Below, one piece after another: positions 25,124 to 33,108 of a stretch of DNA of 41,915 nucleotides. The notes under the pieces are model-generated. The model searched no databases. It was given only the letters and a program-made list of their open reading frames with translations, and was not told the origin of the DNA. How positions within the stretch are numbered: position 1 is the stretch's first letter; each line of letters starts with the position of its first letter. A program made the position numbers and the translations under genes. Source of the stretch: Prevotella sp. (GTDB lineage: Bacteria; Bacteroidota; Bacteroidia; Bacteroidales; Bacteroidaceae); contig JAFQQY010000027.1 in assembly GCA_017410365.1 (NCBI GenBank), positions 1 through 41,915 of the forward strand, read 5' to 3'.

Positions 25124-26790
25124 GACGAATAATATTTTCTATTTGTTTATTATTATGTTTGAATATTGCAGCACAACCTGCATGGGTGAAGAAGGCTGCT
25201 AAATCAATATTTACTATCAAGACCTTCGCTGATGACGGTTCAATGATAGCAAGCAGTAATGGTTTTTTTATAAATGAGTCAGGTGATGCCATTAGTGGAT
25301 TCACTCCATTTAAAGGAGCGTCAAAAGCTATTGTTATTGATGCACAAGGGAAAGAGTATGAAGTTGAATATATCTTAGGTGCTAATGAGACTTATGACGT
25401 TGTAAAGTTTAAAACCAACAATAAAAAATCTATTCCTCTATCAATATGTGCAACTGAAGCAGATGATAGCACTACTGTTTGGCTGCTACCCTACTCTGCA
25501 AAGAAGACTCCATTATGCCATAAGGGAGTTATCAACAAGGCAGAAGTTATCTCAACTGAATATAAGTATTATACCATATCAGCAAATGTGACAGATAACG
25601 TAATATGTTGTCCTTTCCTTAATGAGAATGGAGAGGTGATAGGAATAATGCAAGAGTCATCAAAAAGCGATGAGGGTATTTGTTATGCAGTAAGTGCCAG
25701 ATTTGCAAATGACCTGAAATTATCAGGTCTAAGCATCAATGACCCTGTACTGAAAAGCACTAATATTAAGAAGTCATTGCCTGAAGATGTTGATCAGGCT
25801 ATATTAACACTATATATCGCAAATGGTTCACTTGATAGTGTAGCATACAGAAATCTTGTTGAGGATTTTATTGAAAAGTTCCCAAACTCAGCTGACGGAT
25901 ATATTTATCGTGCACAAATAGAATGGGATGAAAATAACTTTGGAAATGTAGACAAAGACATAGAAAAAGCATTTGAAATTACTGACAAGAAAGATGATGT
26001 GCACTTTACATATGCAAGACTTATTTTCAGTAAAGAAATTTATAAAAACAATATTGAGTATAGTAATTGGAATATAGAAAAGGCTATCAGCGAAACAGAC
26101 ATGGCTTATTCTATTAATCCTTTACCAACGTATAAGCAACTAAAAGCTCAGATTTTATTCTACAAGAAAGACTATCAAGGAGCTTATGATATTTACAAAC
26201 AAATAACCGATAATGGTAATAAAACGCCTGAGTTATTCTTTGAACAAGCTAAATGTAAAGAGTTATTAAATGATACTTTAACTACTATTGCATTATTAGA
26301 CAGTGCATTGAATACATTTAACAAGCCATACCTAAAAGAAGCTGCACCATACTTATTTGCGCGTGCACAAACTTTATTTTCTGCTGGACAATATCGCAAA
26401 GCTGTATTCGACTATAACGAATATGAAAAACTAATTGCAACAGGTTTAAATGACCGTTTTTATTACATCAGATTTCAGGCAGAAGTAAATGGCAACCTTT
26501 TTCAGCAGGCTTTGAACGATATAAACAAAGCAATCGAAATTAATCCGAATAATACCATTTATTATGCAGAAAAAGCATCGCTTGAAGTTAGGGTAAACTT
26601 ATATGATGATGCAATAAACACTGCAAAGGAATGTATAAAAGTTGATCCAAACAACAGTGATGGTTATCTATTCCTTGGATTAGCATTATGCTTGAAGGGT
26701 GAAAAAGTTGAAGGAACAAAGAATCTGGAAAAAGCAAAAGAGCTTGGCGATAACCAAGCTCAGGGATTAATTGAAAAGTATGGCAAATGA
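25120..26790 (+). CDS. Exported protein: degenerate trypsin-like domain plus TPR repeats
   Basis: A signal peptide ends at about residue 18 (NIAAQP). Residues ~20-205 follow the HtrA/S1C layout: IASSNGFFINESGDAISGFTPFKGASKAIVID, then LGANETYDVVKFK, then NVICCPFLNENGEVIGIMQ. The Asp-like position is kept (YDVVKFK), but the usual His of TNNHV is replaced by sequence without His, and the GNSGGP segment has become ICCPF without Ser-Gly-Gly. This suggests an inactive protease fold. Residues ~225-550 are TPR-like, ending with FQQALNDINKAIEINPNN and YDDAINTAKECIKVDPNNSDG. It is the last gene of the dnaN operon and overlaps recN by 4 nt. Confidence 0.8.
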   Translation: MRRIIFSICLLLCLNIAAQPAWVKKAAKSIFTIKTFADDGSMIASSNGFFINESGDAISGFTPFKGASKAIVIDAQGKEYEVEYILGANETYDVVKFKTNNKKSIPLSICATEADDSTTVWLLPYSAKKTPLCHKGVINKAEVISTEYKYYTISANVTDNVICCPFLNENGEVIGIMQESSKSDEGICYAVSARFANDLKLSGLSINDPVLKSTNIKKSLPEDVDQAILTLYIANGSLDSVAYRNLVEDFIEKFPNSADGYIYRAQIEWDENNFGNVDKDIEKAFEITDKKDDVHFTYARLIFSKEIYKNNIEYSNWNIEKAISETDMAYSINPLPTYKQLKAQILFYKKDYQGAYDIYKQITDNGNKTPELFFEQAKCKELLNDTLTTIALLDSALNTFNKPYLKEAAPYLFARAQTLFSAGQYRKAVFDYNEYEKLIATGLNDRFYYIRFQAEVNGNLFQQALNDINKAIEINPNNTIYYAEKASLEVRVNLYDDAINTAKECIKVDPNNSDGYLFLGLALCLKGEKVEGTKNLEKAKELGDNQAQGLIEKYGK

Positions 26791-26794
26791 TTCA

Positions 26795-28324
26795 TCAATA
26801 AGGTACCGAACCAAATGAATCATAACCTTCTGGTAATGGCGGGATAAAATCATTATCTTCGCCATTTACTTTTGAACCTAATATTTCACCTTCTGGAGAA
26901 CCTGATGGTTTAGAGGCTTTGCGATCATCAGGATTCTCAAATCTAGTAAATTCACCTCGGAATGTTAATAGGACATCTCCAGTTGCTCCCTTACGATGTT
27001 TGGCAATGATAATCTGTGCCATACCGCGTAAATCTCGTCCATTGTCATCTTGCAATATATGATAATACTCTGGACGATGAACAAAAAGCACCATGTCGGC
27101 ATCTTGCTCAATTGCACCAGACTCACGCAAATCACTTAATTGTGGACGCTTACCATCGGCTCCTTCACGAGATTCTACTCCACGGTTCAACTGACTCAAT
27201 GCCAAAATCGGAATATCCAGTTCCTTTGCCAAACCTTTAAGAGAACGAGATATTGTAGAAACTTCTTCCTGACGACTGCTAAAACGCATACCATTTGCAT
27301 TCATCAGCTGCAAATAGTCAATCATAATAATCTTGACACCATGCTCTCTCACCAATCTACGAGCCTTGGTTCGTAATTCAAAAACAGATAGACCAGGGGT
27401 ATCGTCTACGTATAATGGTGCACCGTAGAGATTTACAATTCTCTTGTCTAACCTTTCCCACTCGTCTGGTTGTAACTGTCCATTAAGAATTTTACTTCCT
27501 TGTATTTCACAACAGTTGGATATCAATCTATTAACCAATTGCACATTGCTCATCTCAAGAGAGAAAAAGGCCATTGGCACTTTGAAATCAGCAGCTATAT
27601 TCTTAGCCATAGACAAAGCAAATGATGTCTTACCCATCGCTGGGCGACCTGCAATGATAACCAAATCACTTGCCTGCCAACCACTGGTAATATCGTCTAA
27701 TTTATGATAGCCTGTAGGAACACCTGTTAATCCATCTTTATTTTGGGATGCTTTGGTTATGACTTCAAAAGCATTTTTAATTACAGGATCTATCTGGGTG
27801 TAGTCCTTTTTCATATTACGTTGAGAAAGTTCAAAAAGAGAACCTTCAGCTTCTTGCATCAACTCGTCTACATCAACAGTATCATCAAAAGCTTTTGTCT
27901 CTATAACACTAGCAAACGAAATAATCTGGCGAGCTAGAGATTTCTGAGCTATAATACGGGCATGATACTCTATGTTTGCGGAAGAAGCAACGCGAGAACT
28001 AAGCTCTGAAATATATACAGGACCACCTATTTCCTCTAGTTTACCATTTTTTGCTAACTGATCTGTTACTGTAATAACATCTACAGGTTTTTCTTCTAGA
28101 CTTAAGTCCCTAATTGCCTCATAAACGATTTGGTTACGGGGTTCATAAAAACTATCTGGACGAAGGATTTCACATACTACAGCGTAAGCATCCTTGTCTA
28201 TCATCAGGGCACCTAAAACTACCTTTTCAACCTCTAACGCTTGAGGTTGAAGATGTGCATAAGATTTGTCTACTGTCTGCTGACTTTTTGACCTACGTGG
28301 TCTTGTATTATTTTGTTCTGCCAT
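26795..28324 (-). CDS. dnaB: Replicative DNA helicase
   Basis: The hexameric helicase unwinding DNA at the fork. The N-terminal domain starts LQPQALEVEKVVLGALMIDKDAY. Walker A is AGRPAMGKTS with Lys232, Walker B is IIMIDYLQLM, and the arginine-finger region is VLFVHRPEYY...IIAKHRKGATGDV. The length of 509 is typical of Bacteroidetes DnaB with a short tail (FGSVPY). Its stop is only 4 bp from that of the convergent operon, with no terminator between, so transcripts must overlap. No intein is present. Confidence 0.97.
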   Translation of the reverse strand: MAEQNNTRPRRSKSQQTVDKSYAHLQPQALEVEKVVLGALMIDKDAYAVVCEILRPDSFYEPRNQIVYEAIRDLSLEEKPVDVITVTDQLAKNGKLEEIGGPVYISELSSRVASSANIEYHARIIAQKSLARQIISFASVIETKAFDDTVDVDELMQEAEGSLFELSQRNMKKDYTQIDPVIKNAFEVITKASQNKDGLTGVPTGYHKLDDITSGWQASDLVIIAGRPAMGKTSFALSMAKNIAADFKVPMAFFSLEMSNVQLVNRLISNCCEIQGSKILNGQLQPDEWERLDKRIVNLYGAPLYVDDTPGLSVFELRTKARRLVREHGVKIIMIDYLQLMNANGMRFSSRQEEVSTISRSLKGLAKELDIPILALSQLNRGVESREGADGKRPQLSDLRESGAIEQDADMVLFVHRPEYYHILQDDNGRDLRGMAQIIIAKHRKGATGDVLLTFRGEFTRFENPDDRKASKPSGSPEGEILGSKVNGEDNDFIPPLPEGYDSFGSVPY

Positions 28325-28355
28325 TAATCTTTAGTTATTTTCAAGAAGATGAATG

Positions 28356-28363
28356 CAAAGTTA
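28356..28363 (-). promoter_or_regulatory. -7 box (TAACTTTG, minus strand) for dnaB
   Basis: Plus-strand CAAAGTTA, 32 bp before the dnaB start. No clear -33 box. Confidence 0.55.
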
Positions 28364-28408
28364 ATGAATTTATTCATTAATCTTCACTCTCGATTATTCA
28401 TTTTTTAC

Positions 28409-28416
28409 TATCTTTG
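28409..28416 (+). promoter_or_regulatory. -7 box (TATCTTTG) for ispE
   Basis: TATCTTTG lies 16 bp before the ATG at 28432. An in-frame TTG at 28414 falls inside the box and so cannot be the start. Confidence 0.6.
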
Positions 28417-28431
28417 CAAAAAAGTATATTT

Positions 28432-29277
28432 ATGATAACATTTCCTATTGCCAAAATAAACTTAGGTTTAAATATAGTTGAAAAACGTGAAGATGGTTAC
28501 CACAATCTTGAGACGGTATTTTACCCGATAAACATAAATGATGCGATCGAAATATATCCTATGCATGATGATTTTCCATCTGAAGTAGATTGTGACCTGA
28601 AAATCAGCAATATCTGTATAGAAGGGAACGAACAAAACAACTTAGTTGTTAGAGCTTATAGCATGTTGAAAAATGCAGGATATGATCTACCACGTATTCA
28701 CACACATCTATACAAAGGTATACCAACTCAAGCTGGAATGGGTGGAGGTTCAAGTGATTGCGCATATATGCTTAAACTATTGAATGAAGAATTTAAACTC
28801 AATATTCCAAAAGAGGACTTAATAAGATTATCTGCTAAGTTAGGTGCAGATTGCCCATTCTTTATACTAAGCAAACCTGCATATGCTGAAGGCATTGGAG
28901 AAGTTTTAACACCTATAAGTCTTGATTTAAGTAACTATTATATTGCTATTGTAAGACCAGATATTCCTGTATCAACACGTGAAGCCTTTTCATTAATCAC
29001 ACCAAAACCGACAAGTAAAAAGTGTAAAGACATCGTTAAGCAACCAATAGAAACCTGGAGAAATGAATTAATAAACGATTTTGAGTATAGTGTTTTCAAC
29101 ATTCATCCTGAATTATCTGAAATAAAAAACAAGTTATACGAGATGGGGGCATTGTATGCTGCTATGAGTGGAAGTGGAAGTAGTATATTTGGAATATTTG
29201 AAAAACCTATAAACATAAATGAACAATTCCCAAATATGTTTACTTACACTAGCAAATTACAGAATATTTACTTTTAA
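28432..29277 (+). CDS. ispE: 4-(cytidine 5'-diphospho)-2-C-methyl-D-erythritol kinase
   Basis: A GHMP kinase of the non-mevalonate isoprenoid pathway. The start is set at ATG 28432 (MITFPIAKINLGLNIVEKREDGYHNLETVF), since the upstream TTG lies in the promoter. The ATP-binding motif is in IPTQAGMGGGSSDCAYMLK, the conserved GADCPFF follows, and the C-terminal AAMSGSGSSIFGIF is present. The ~281-residue length is normal. It is divergent from dnaB. Confidence 0.95.
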   Translation: MITFPIAKINLGLNIVEKREDGYHNLETVFYPININDAIEIYPMHDDFPSEVDCDLKISNICIEGNEQNNLVVRAYSMLKNAGYDLPRIHTHLYKGIPTQAGMGGGSSDCAYMLKLLNEEFKLNIPKEDLIRLSAKLGADCPFFILSKPAYAEGIGEVLTPISLDLSNYYIAIVRPDIPVSTREAFSLITPKPTSKKCKDIVKQPIETWRNELINDFEYSVFNIHPELSEIKNKLYEMGALYAAMSGSGSSIFGIFEKPININEQFPNMFTYTSKLQNIYF

Positions 29278-29289
29278 TAGATACATAAT

Positions 29290-29360
29290 TATTTCCTACA
29301 AAATAAGGGAATCTATTTTCAATTAGAGTTTTCTAGATCTTCCTAGGTTCTCCTAGAAAA
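29290..29360. repeat. Copy 1 of a dispersed element with 10-nt CTAGA-type periodicity
   Basis: ATTTCCTACAAAATAAGG is followed by a spacer and then TTCTAGATCTTCCTAGGTTCTCCTAG, where CTAG recurs every 10 nt. The same arrangement occurs in longer form at 41637-41761. It lies in the gap after ispE. Confidence 0.7.
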
Positions 29361-29468
29361 ACCACTAAAGAGGAAAATAGAATTGTGTTAACAAGAATAA
29401 CCAGAAATCCAAAGTTTATAATGGAATCAAACTTAGCATCTGCGACAAATAGAGGCAAACGAAAATTT

Positions 29469-29523
29469 TGAAGTGAACCTCGAAAGTATTTAGTCTAACA
29501 TTCGAGGTTCACTTCATTTTTAT
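29469..29523. terminator. Perfect 15-bp stem, terminator between ispE and ssb
   Basis: TGAAGTGAACCTCGA (29469-29483) is repeated inverted at 29502-29516, followed by TTTTTA on the plus strand. On the minus strand it is followed by a weak AAAATTTT, so it may serve both sides. Confidence 0.8.
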
Positions 29524-29559
29524 AATAATTCTTTATTTCACTACCACAATACACGAACC

Positions 29560-29988
29560 TTAAAAAGGCATGTCTGTATTAGGGTCGTCAAAACCTATTG
29601 GATCTGCTGTTTGCTGTTCTTCCTTTGGCTGTTCTGGCTGTGCAGTTGCAGGAGCAGCAGACTTTGGACTGAGTAGTTCGAGATTATCTGCCCAAATCTC
29701 TGTTACATTGTGCCTAACACCTCGCTTGTCATCGTATGTGGTATAACGTACTCTACCCTCAATGTAAAGTTTGTCGCCTTTATGAACATACTTCTCCACA
29801 ACCTCTGCCAAACGGCGCCATAGTATAACGTTATGCCAATCAGTATGGTCGGGCACTTGAGTGCCATTTGACAGGGTATATCCGCGTTCTGTGGTAGCAA
29901 GAGACAGACGTGCTACTGCCACCCCTTGTTCTACGTATCGAACTTCTGGTTCGCGACCAACGTTTCCAATAAGCATTATCTTGTTCAT
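29560..29988 (-). CDS. ssb: Single-stranded DNA-binding protein
   Basis: Binds and protects single-stranded DNA. The OB-fold spans residues 1-108 (MNKIMLIGNVGREPEVRYVE, ARLSLATTER, DWHNVILWRRLAEVVEKYVHKGDKLYIEGRVRYTTY). A Pro/Gln/Ala-rich linker leads to the tip DDPNTDMPF, the partner-binding acidic tail ending in Phe. The length of 142 is normal. It is preceded by a conserved unknown gene 13 bp upstream, likely in the same operon. Confidence 0.96.
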   Translation of the reverse strand: MNKIMLIGNVGREPEVRYVEQGVAVARLSLATTERGYTLSNGTQVPDHTDWHNVILWRRLAEVVEKYVHKGDKLYIEGRVRYTTYDDKRGVRHNVTEIWADNLELLSPKSAAPATAQPEQPKEEQQTADPIGFDDPNTDMPF

Positions 29989-30001
29989 AAACTATGGTAT
30001 T

Positions 30002-30544
30002 TTATTTGAATCCACCTAAATATGTAAACTTGAAATTCTTTCCTTTGGCTGATGGGAACTGACTGCGTGGGTCTACACGCTGACGAAGGTGGTCGATGAT
30101 GCGGTTGTAGCAGTCCTGCCCTGACATTGCCTTGCACTGTGCAGCAAAACGAGTATCGCGATACTGGAACTTGCCCGTACCAGGAACTTGCTGTACACGT
30201 TTGAAATCAATAACGCCCTCGTACCAGCCTGGTTTTTCTTCATTTAGCTTGACGAGCACTGGCGATGCGGCATCTTTCTCTATAGAAGAGACAGGCGTAT
30301 GAACAGCCTTCTTTTCCTTAAAGTCTTGCATCGTAGCTGCCTCTGTCTTTATAATGATAAAGTATATTCTTGGACGGATTTTATATCGCTTTGGATAATA
30401 CACATCACTTGCTGCATACTCACGTATGTCATGCTCCAACATCGGGTTCATACCTATTTCATCAATGTCGGCAAGAAATGATATAGCATCATCTACATTA
30501 GTTACTAATACTTCACGGTCAAAGTATCTTAAATATAAATTCAT
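30002..30544 (-). CDS. Conserved hypothetical protein in an operon with ssb
   Basis: I do not recognise a function. The 180-residue protein has no signal peptide or membrane helix. It contains EYAASDVYYPKRYKIRPRIYFIIIKT, a variable charged middle, and a strongly patterned end: GWYEGVIDFKRVQQVPGTGKFQYRDT, SGQDCYNRIIDHLRQR and RSQFPSAKG. Such local conservation-like composition suggests an intracellular nucleic-acid or protein-binding role, but this is a guess. It looks like a protein I have seen as hypothetical in Bacteroidales. ssb starts 13 bp downstream. A weak promoter-like TTTTG-N19-TACTTTTT lies just upstream, overlapping the tRNA terminator. Confidence 0.75.
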   Translation of the reverse strand: MNLYLRYFDREVLVTNVDDAISFLADIDEIGMNPMLEHDIREYAASDVYYPKRYKIRPRIYFIIIKTEAATMQDFKEKKAVHTPVSSIEKDAASPVLVKLNEEKPGWYEGVIDFKRVQQVPGTGKFQYRDTRFAAQCKAMSGQDCYNRIIDHLRQRVDPRSQFPSAKGKNFKFTYLGGFK

Positions 30545-30582
30545 CGAAAAAAAATTGTTGTTGTTTTCCTAAAAAGTATCTT

Positions 30583-30606
30583 AAAAAATCTTCTTCACAA
30601 AAGAAG
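30583..30606 (-). terminator. Terminator of the tRNA operon
   Basis: On the minus strand CTTCTT-TTGTG-AAGAAG (30590-30606) is followed by ATTTTTT. It begins one base after the last tRNA. Confidence 0.75.
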
Positions 30607-30679
30607 AGCGGAAAACGAGGCTCGAACTCGCGACCCCAACCTTGGCAAGGTTGTGCTCTACCAACTGAGCTATTTCCGC
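30607..30679 (-). tRNA. tRNA-Gly (GCC)
   Basis: A full cloverleaf on the minus strand: acceptor GCGGAAA with TTTCCGC, D arm GCTC...GAGC, anticodon stem CAACC-TTGCCAA-GGTTG giving GCC, and T loop TTCGAGC. The discriminator is U and CCA is not encoded. The 72-nt body is identical to the copy at 30942. Confidence 0.97.
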
Positions 30680-30693
30680 AATTCTTAATGTTG

Positions 30694-30777
30694 TGAAGGG
30701 AATGAGACTCGAACTCACACGTCACAATTGACACTACCCCCTCAAAGTAGCGCGTCTACCAATTCCGCCATCCCTCC
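30694..30777 (-). tRNA. tRNA-Leu (GAG)
   Basis: A class II tRNA with a long variable arm. It has acceptor GGAGGGA with TCCCTTC, anticodon stem-loop CTACT-TTGAGGG-GGTAG reading GAG, T loop TTCGAGT and discriminator A. CCA is not encoded. Confidence 0.96.
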
Positions 30778-30806
30778 AACATATAAAAATGTTGAATAAA
30801 AAAGAG

Positions 30807-30888
30807 TGCCCAGAACAGGACTCGAACCTGCACACCTCTCGGCACACGCACCTGAAACGTGCGCGTCTACCAATTCCGCCACCTGGGC
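30807..30888 (-). tRNA. tRNA-Leu (CAG)
   Basis: A class II tRNA. It has acceptor GCCCAGG with TCTGGGC, anticodon stem-loop CACGT-TTCAGGT-GCGTG reading CAG, variable arm TGCCGAGAGGTG, T loop TTCGAGT and discriminator A. Confidence 0.96.
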
Positions 30889-30940
30889 ATTTTAAATCAT
30901 AAAGACCAACTCTTTATGCTCTTTTTTGTTCATTATGTTG

Positions 30941-31013
30941 AGCGGAAAACGAGGCTCGAACTCGCGACCCCAACCTTGGCAAGGTTGTGCTCTACCAACT
31001 GAGCTATTTCCGC
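30941..31013 (-). tRNA. tRNA-Gly (GCC), second identical copy
   Basis: The same 72-nt body and U discriminator as the tRNA at 30607, placed first in the operon. The two copies bracket the two leucine tRNAs. Confidence 0.97.
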
Positions 31014-31054
31014 TTGTAATCCTGTTGCCAGAAGCATTTCTCTTAATGCGGTTG

Positions 31055-31085
31055 CAAAGGTAATGCTTTTTTCCGAACCTGCAAA
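31055..31085 (-). promoter_or_regulatory. Promoter of the tRNA operon
   Basis: On the minus strand TTTG (31082-31085) is followed after exactly 19 nt by TACCTTTG (31055-31062). It is the best match to the Bacteroidetes consensus in the window, about 42 bp before the first tRNA. Confidence 0.85.
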
Positions 31086-31115
31086 CTTTTTTGTGACTTT
31101 TTTCTAAAAAATCAA

Positions 31116-32252
31116 TCAATTCATTCGATTTTTATAGTCTTCATAGCCATATTCGCGTAAAATTTCCAGTTTTCCGTCTGCGTGAAGCATACCAATAGAA
31201 GGATGAGTGATACCATTAAAGGTATTGGTCTTTACGGTTGTGTAGTGTATCATGTCTTCAAAAATCACCGTATCGCCAATGTTCAAAGGTTTGTTGAATA
31301 ACCAAGAACCCATAAAGTCGCCAGAAAGACAACTATTGCCTCCAAAGCGATAGGTACATGGCTGCGTTGCTTGTTCTATTTCTACCGACTGCGCCCCTCT
31401 TACCTCGGGTTGATAGGGCATTTCTAAGCAATCGGGCATGTGGCAAGTGAAACTTACATCAAGAATGGCAGTCTTGATACCTTTGTCTTCAACTATGTCT
31501 ACGACGTGCGACTTTAGAAATCCGGTCTGCCATGCAAAAGCACTTCCGGGTTCGAGCACTACCTTTAAATGTGGGTATCGCCTATGGAAGCCTTGCATGA
31601 TATCTATTAGCAGTTCCACGTCATAATCCTTGCGGGTCATGAGGTGACCTCCACCGAAGTTTATCCATCTTAACTGGTTGAACCATTTGCCAAACTTTTC
31701 TTCAATATGTTTTAATGTGCGCTGGAAAACATCTGCCCCACTCTCGCAATGGCAATGGCAATGAAAACCTTCGATGGCAGATGGCAATCGGTCGGGCAAC
31801 TTATCTGCGGTTACGCCAAAGCGAGTTCCTGGTGCGCATGGATTATATAATAGCGTGCCAACTTCGGAGTATTCGGGATTCACACGCAAACCTAGTGACA
31901 ACAAAGGGTTCTGTCTTTTTACCCTTTCGGAATAAGCGTCAAACTGTGTAAGCGAGTTGAAGGTCAAATGGCTGGAGCATCTGGCAATGTCGTCTATTTC
32001 CCAATCTGTATATGCCGGGGAATAGGTATGGGCAGGCGAACCAAACTCTTCATAAGCCAAGCGGGCTTCGCTCAGCGAACTGGCTGTTGTAGACCGTATG
32101 TATTCGCGAAAAACAGGGAATGTCTTCCACAAGGCAAACGCCTTGAAAGCAAGTATAATCTCTACATCTGCACGGCTTGCAACACGAGAAATAAGTTCAA
32201 GATTTCTGCGCAGCAACTTTTCTTCTATAATATAAATAGGTGGTTTCGGCAT
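31116..32252 (-). CDS. nspC: Carboxynorspermidine decarboxylase
   Basis: A PLP-dependent fold III decarboxylase making norspermidine or spermidine from the carboxylated precursor. The PLP lysine is in ILAFKAFALW, the glycine-rich phosphate site in WINFGGGHLMTRKDYD, and the acidic VLEPGSAFAW and NSCLSGDFMGSW are also present. The length of 378 is normal. The usual partner, carboxynorspermidine synthase/dehydrogenase, is not in this window. It is transcribed alone, with the tRNA promoter just past its stop. Confidence 0.95.
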   Translation of the reverse strand: MPKPPIYIIEEKLLRRNLELISRVASRADVEIILAFKAFALWKTFPVFREYIRSTTASSLSEARLAYEEFGSPAHTYSPAYTDWEIDDIARCSSHLTFNSLTQFDAYSERVKRQNPLLSLGLRVNPEYSEVGTLLYNPCAPGTRFGVTADKLPDRLPSAIEGFHCHCHCESGADVFQRTLKHIEEKFGKWFNQLRWINFGGGHLMTRKDYDVELLIDIMQGFHRRYPHLKVVLEPGSAFAWQTGFLKSHVVDIVEDKGIKTAILDVSFTCHMPDCLEMPYQPEVRGAQSVEIEQATQPCTYRFGGNSCLSGDFMGSWLFNKPLNIGDTVIFEDMIHYTTVKTNTFNGITHPSIGMLHADGKLEILREYGYEDYKNRMN

Positions 32253-32284
32253 CCTTTATATACTTTATTAATAATTACACCGCG

Positions 32285-32292
32285 CAAAGGTA
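32285..32292 (-). promoter_or_regulatory. -7 box (TACCTTTG, minus strand) for nspC
   Basis: Plus-strand CAAAGGTA, 32 bp before the nspC start. No -33 box is obvious. Confidence 0.55.
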
Positions 32293-32428
32293 ATATAAAA
32301 AACAGAAACATCGTCGTTCGGGATGAAGAATAATGCCTTTTTAAAGAATGACCCGTGGAAAGAATCAAAAGAATGAGCAAATAAAACACTTTTTTGGCAA
32401 AACTATCCGTTAAATGGAAAATTTTGTG

Positions 32429-32436
32429 TAAGTTTG
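32429..32436 (+). promoter_or_regulatory. -7 box (TAAGTTTG) for the thiE-like gene
   Basis: TAAGTTTG lies 26 bp before the ATG at 32463, fitting a short leader. Confidence 0.55.
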
Positions 32437-32462
32437 CAATTTAGAAAAGATATTGTCGAAAA

Positions 32463-33071
32463 ATGAAACTCATTATAATGACAAAACCCACGTTTTTCGT
32501 GGAAGAAGACAAGATTCTAACGGCCTTATTCGAAGAGGGGCTGGACAATTTGCATTTGTATAAGCCAGACTCGTCGCCTATGTATTCTGAAAGACTACTT
32601 ACACTACTCGACGACAGTTGCAGAAAAAAGATTACAGTGCACGAGCATCCATACCTCAAAGAAGAATACAGACTAAAAGGCATACACATAGACAGCGCAG
32701 AAGGCAATGTCCCTATGGGATATAAAGGTCACGTGACCCGCACATGCAGACAACTGGATGAACTGAAATTGGCAAAGCGCAATTCCGACTATGTGTTTTT
32801 GAGAAACATCTTTGACAGCCAAACTAATGCTAACGAAAAGTCCACATTCAGCATGAGCGAGCTGGAAGAGGCCGCTAAGCACGGACTTATAGACAAGCAC
32901 GTGTATGCTCAGGGCGGTATAAACATGGACAACATACGAGCAATCAAAGATTTGGGATTCGGTGGTGTTGTTATATGTGGCGACCTATGGAACCGCTTCA
33001 ATATACACCAAGGAATGGACTACAAGGAAGTGATAGCTGAGTTTGAAAAACTGAAAAAGGTGGTTGGATAA
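32463..33071 (+). CDS. Thiamine phosphate synthase-like (ThiE/TenI family) protein
   Basis: A TIM-barrel protein of the ThiE/TenI superfamily by pattern: GLDNLHLYKPDSS, a histidine-containing strand KITVHEHP, LKGIHIDSAEG, the substrate-loop region YVFLRNIFDSQTN, and the phosphate-binding VYAQGGINMDNIRAIKDLGFGGVVICGDLW. It lacks the usual QLR and GQ(D/E)D signatures of true ThiE, and no other thiamine genes are nearby. It may therefore be a divergent paralogue with another activity. The length of 202 is normal. prs starts 37 bp downstream. Confidence 0.75.
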   Translation: MKLIIMTKPTFFVEEDKILTALFEEGLDNLHLYKPDSSPMYSERLLTLLDDSCRKKITVHEHPYLKEEYRLKGIHIDSAEGNVPMGYKGHVTRTCRQLDELKLAKRNSDYVFLRNIFDSQTNANEKSTFSMSELEEAAKHGLIDKHVYAQGGINMDNIRAIKDLGFGGVVICGDLWNRFNIHQGMDYKEVIAEFEKLKKVVG

Positions 33072-33108
33072 TAAGTAATAACTGACATTAAACAAATCAT
33101 AGAAAAAA

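Noticed and set aside
28414-28431. Extended ispE start at TTG 28414
   Set aside because: The codon overlaps the -7 promoter box at 28409-28416; ATG 28432 gives the family-standard N-terminus.
30519-31119. Short minus-strand ORFs across the tRNA cluster
   Set aside because: They are open frames running through tRNA genes and share an identical stretch only because the two glycine tRNAs are identical.
31968-32333. 121-residue plus-strand ORF at the nspC start
   Set aside because: Antisense to the conserved N-terminus of nspC and runs through its promoter.
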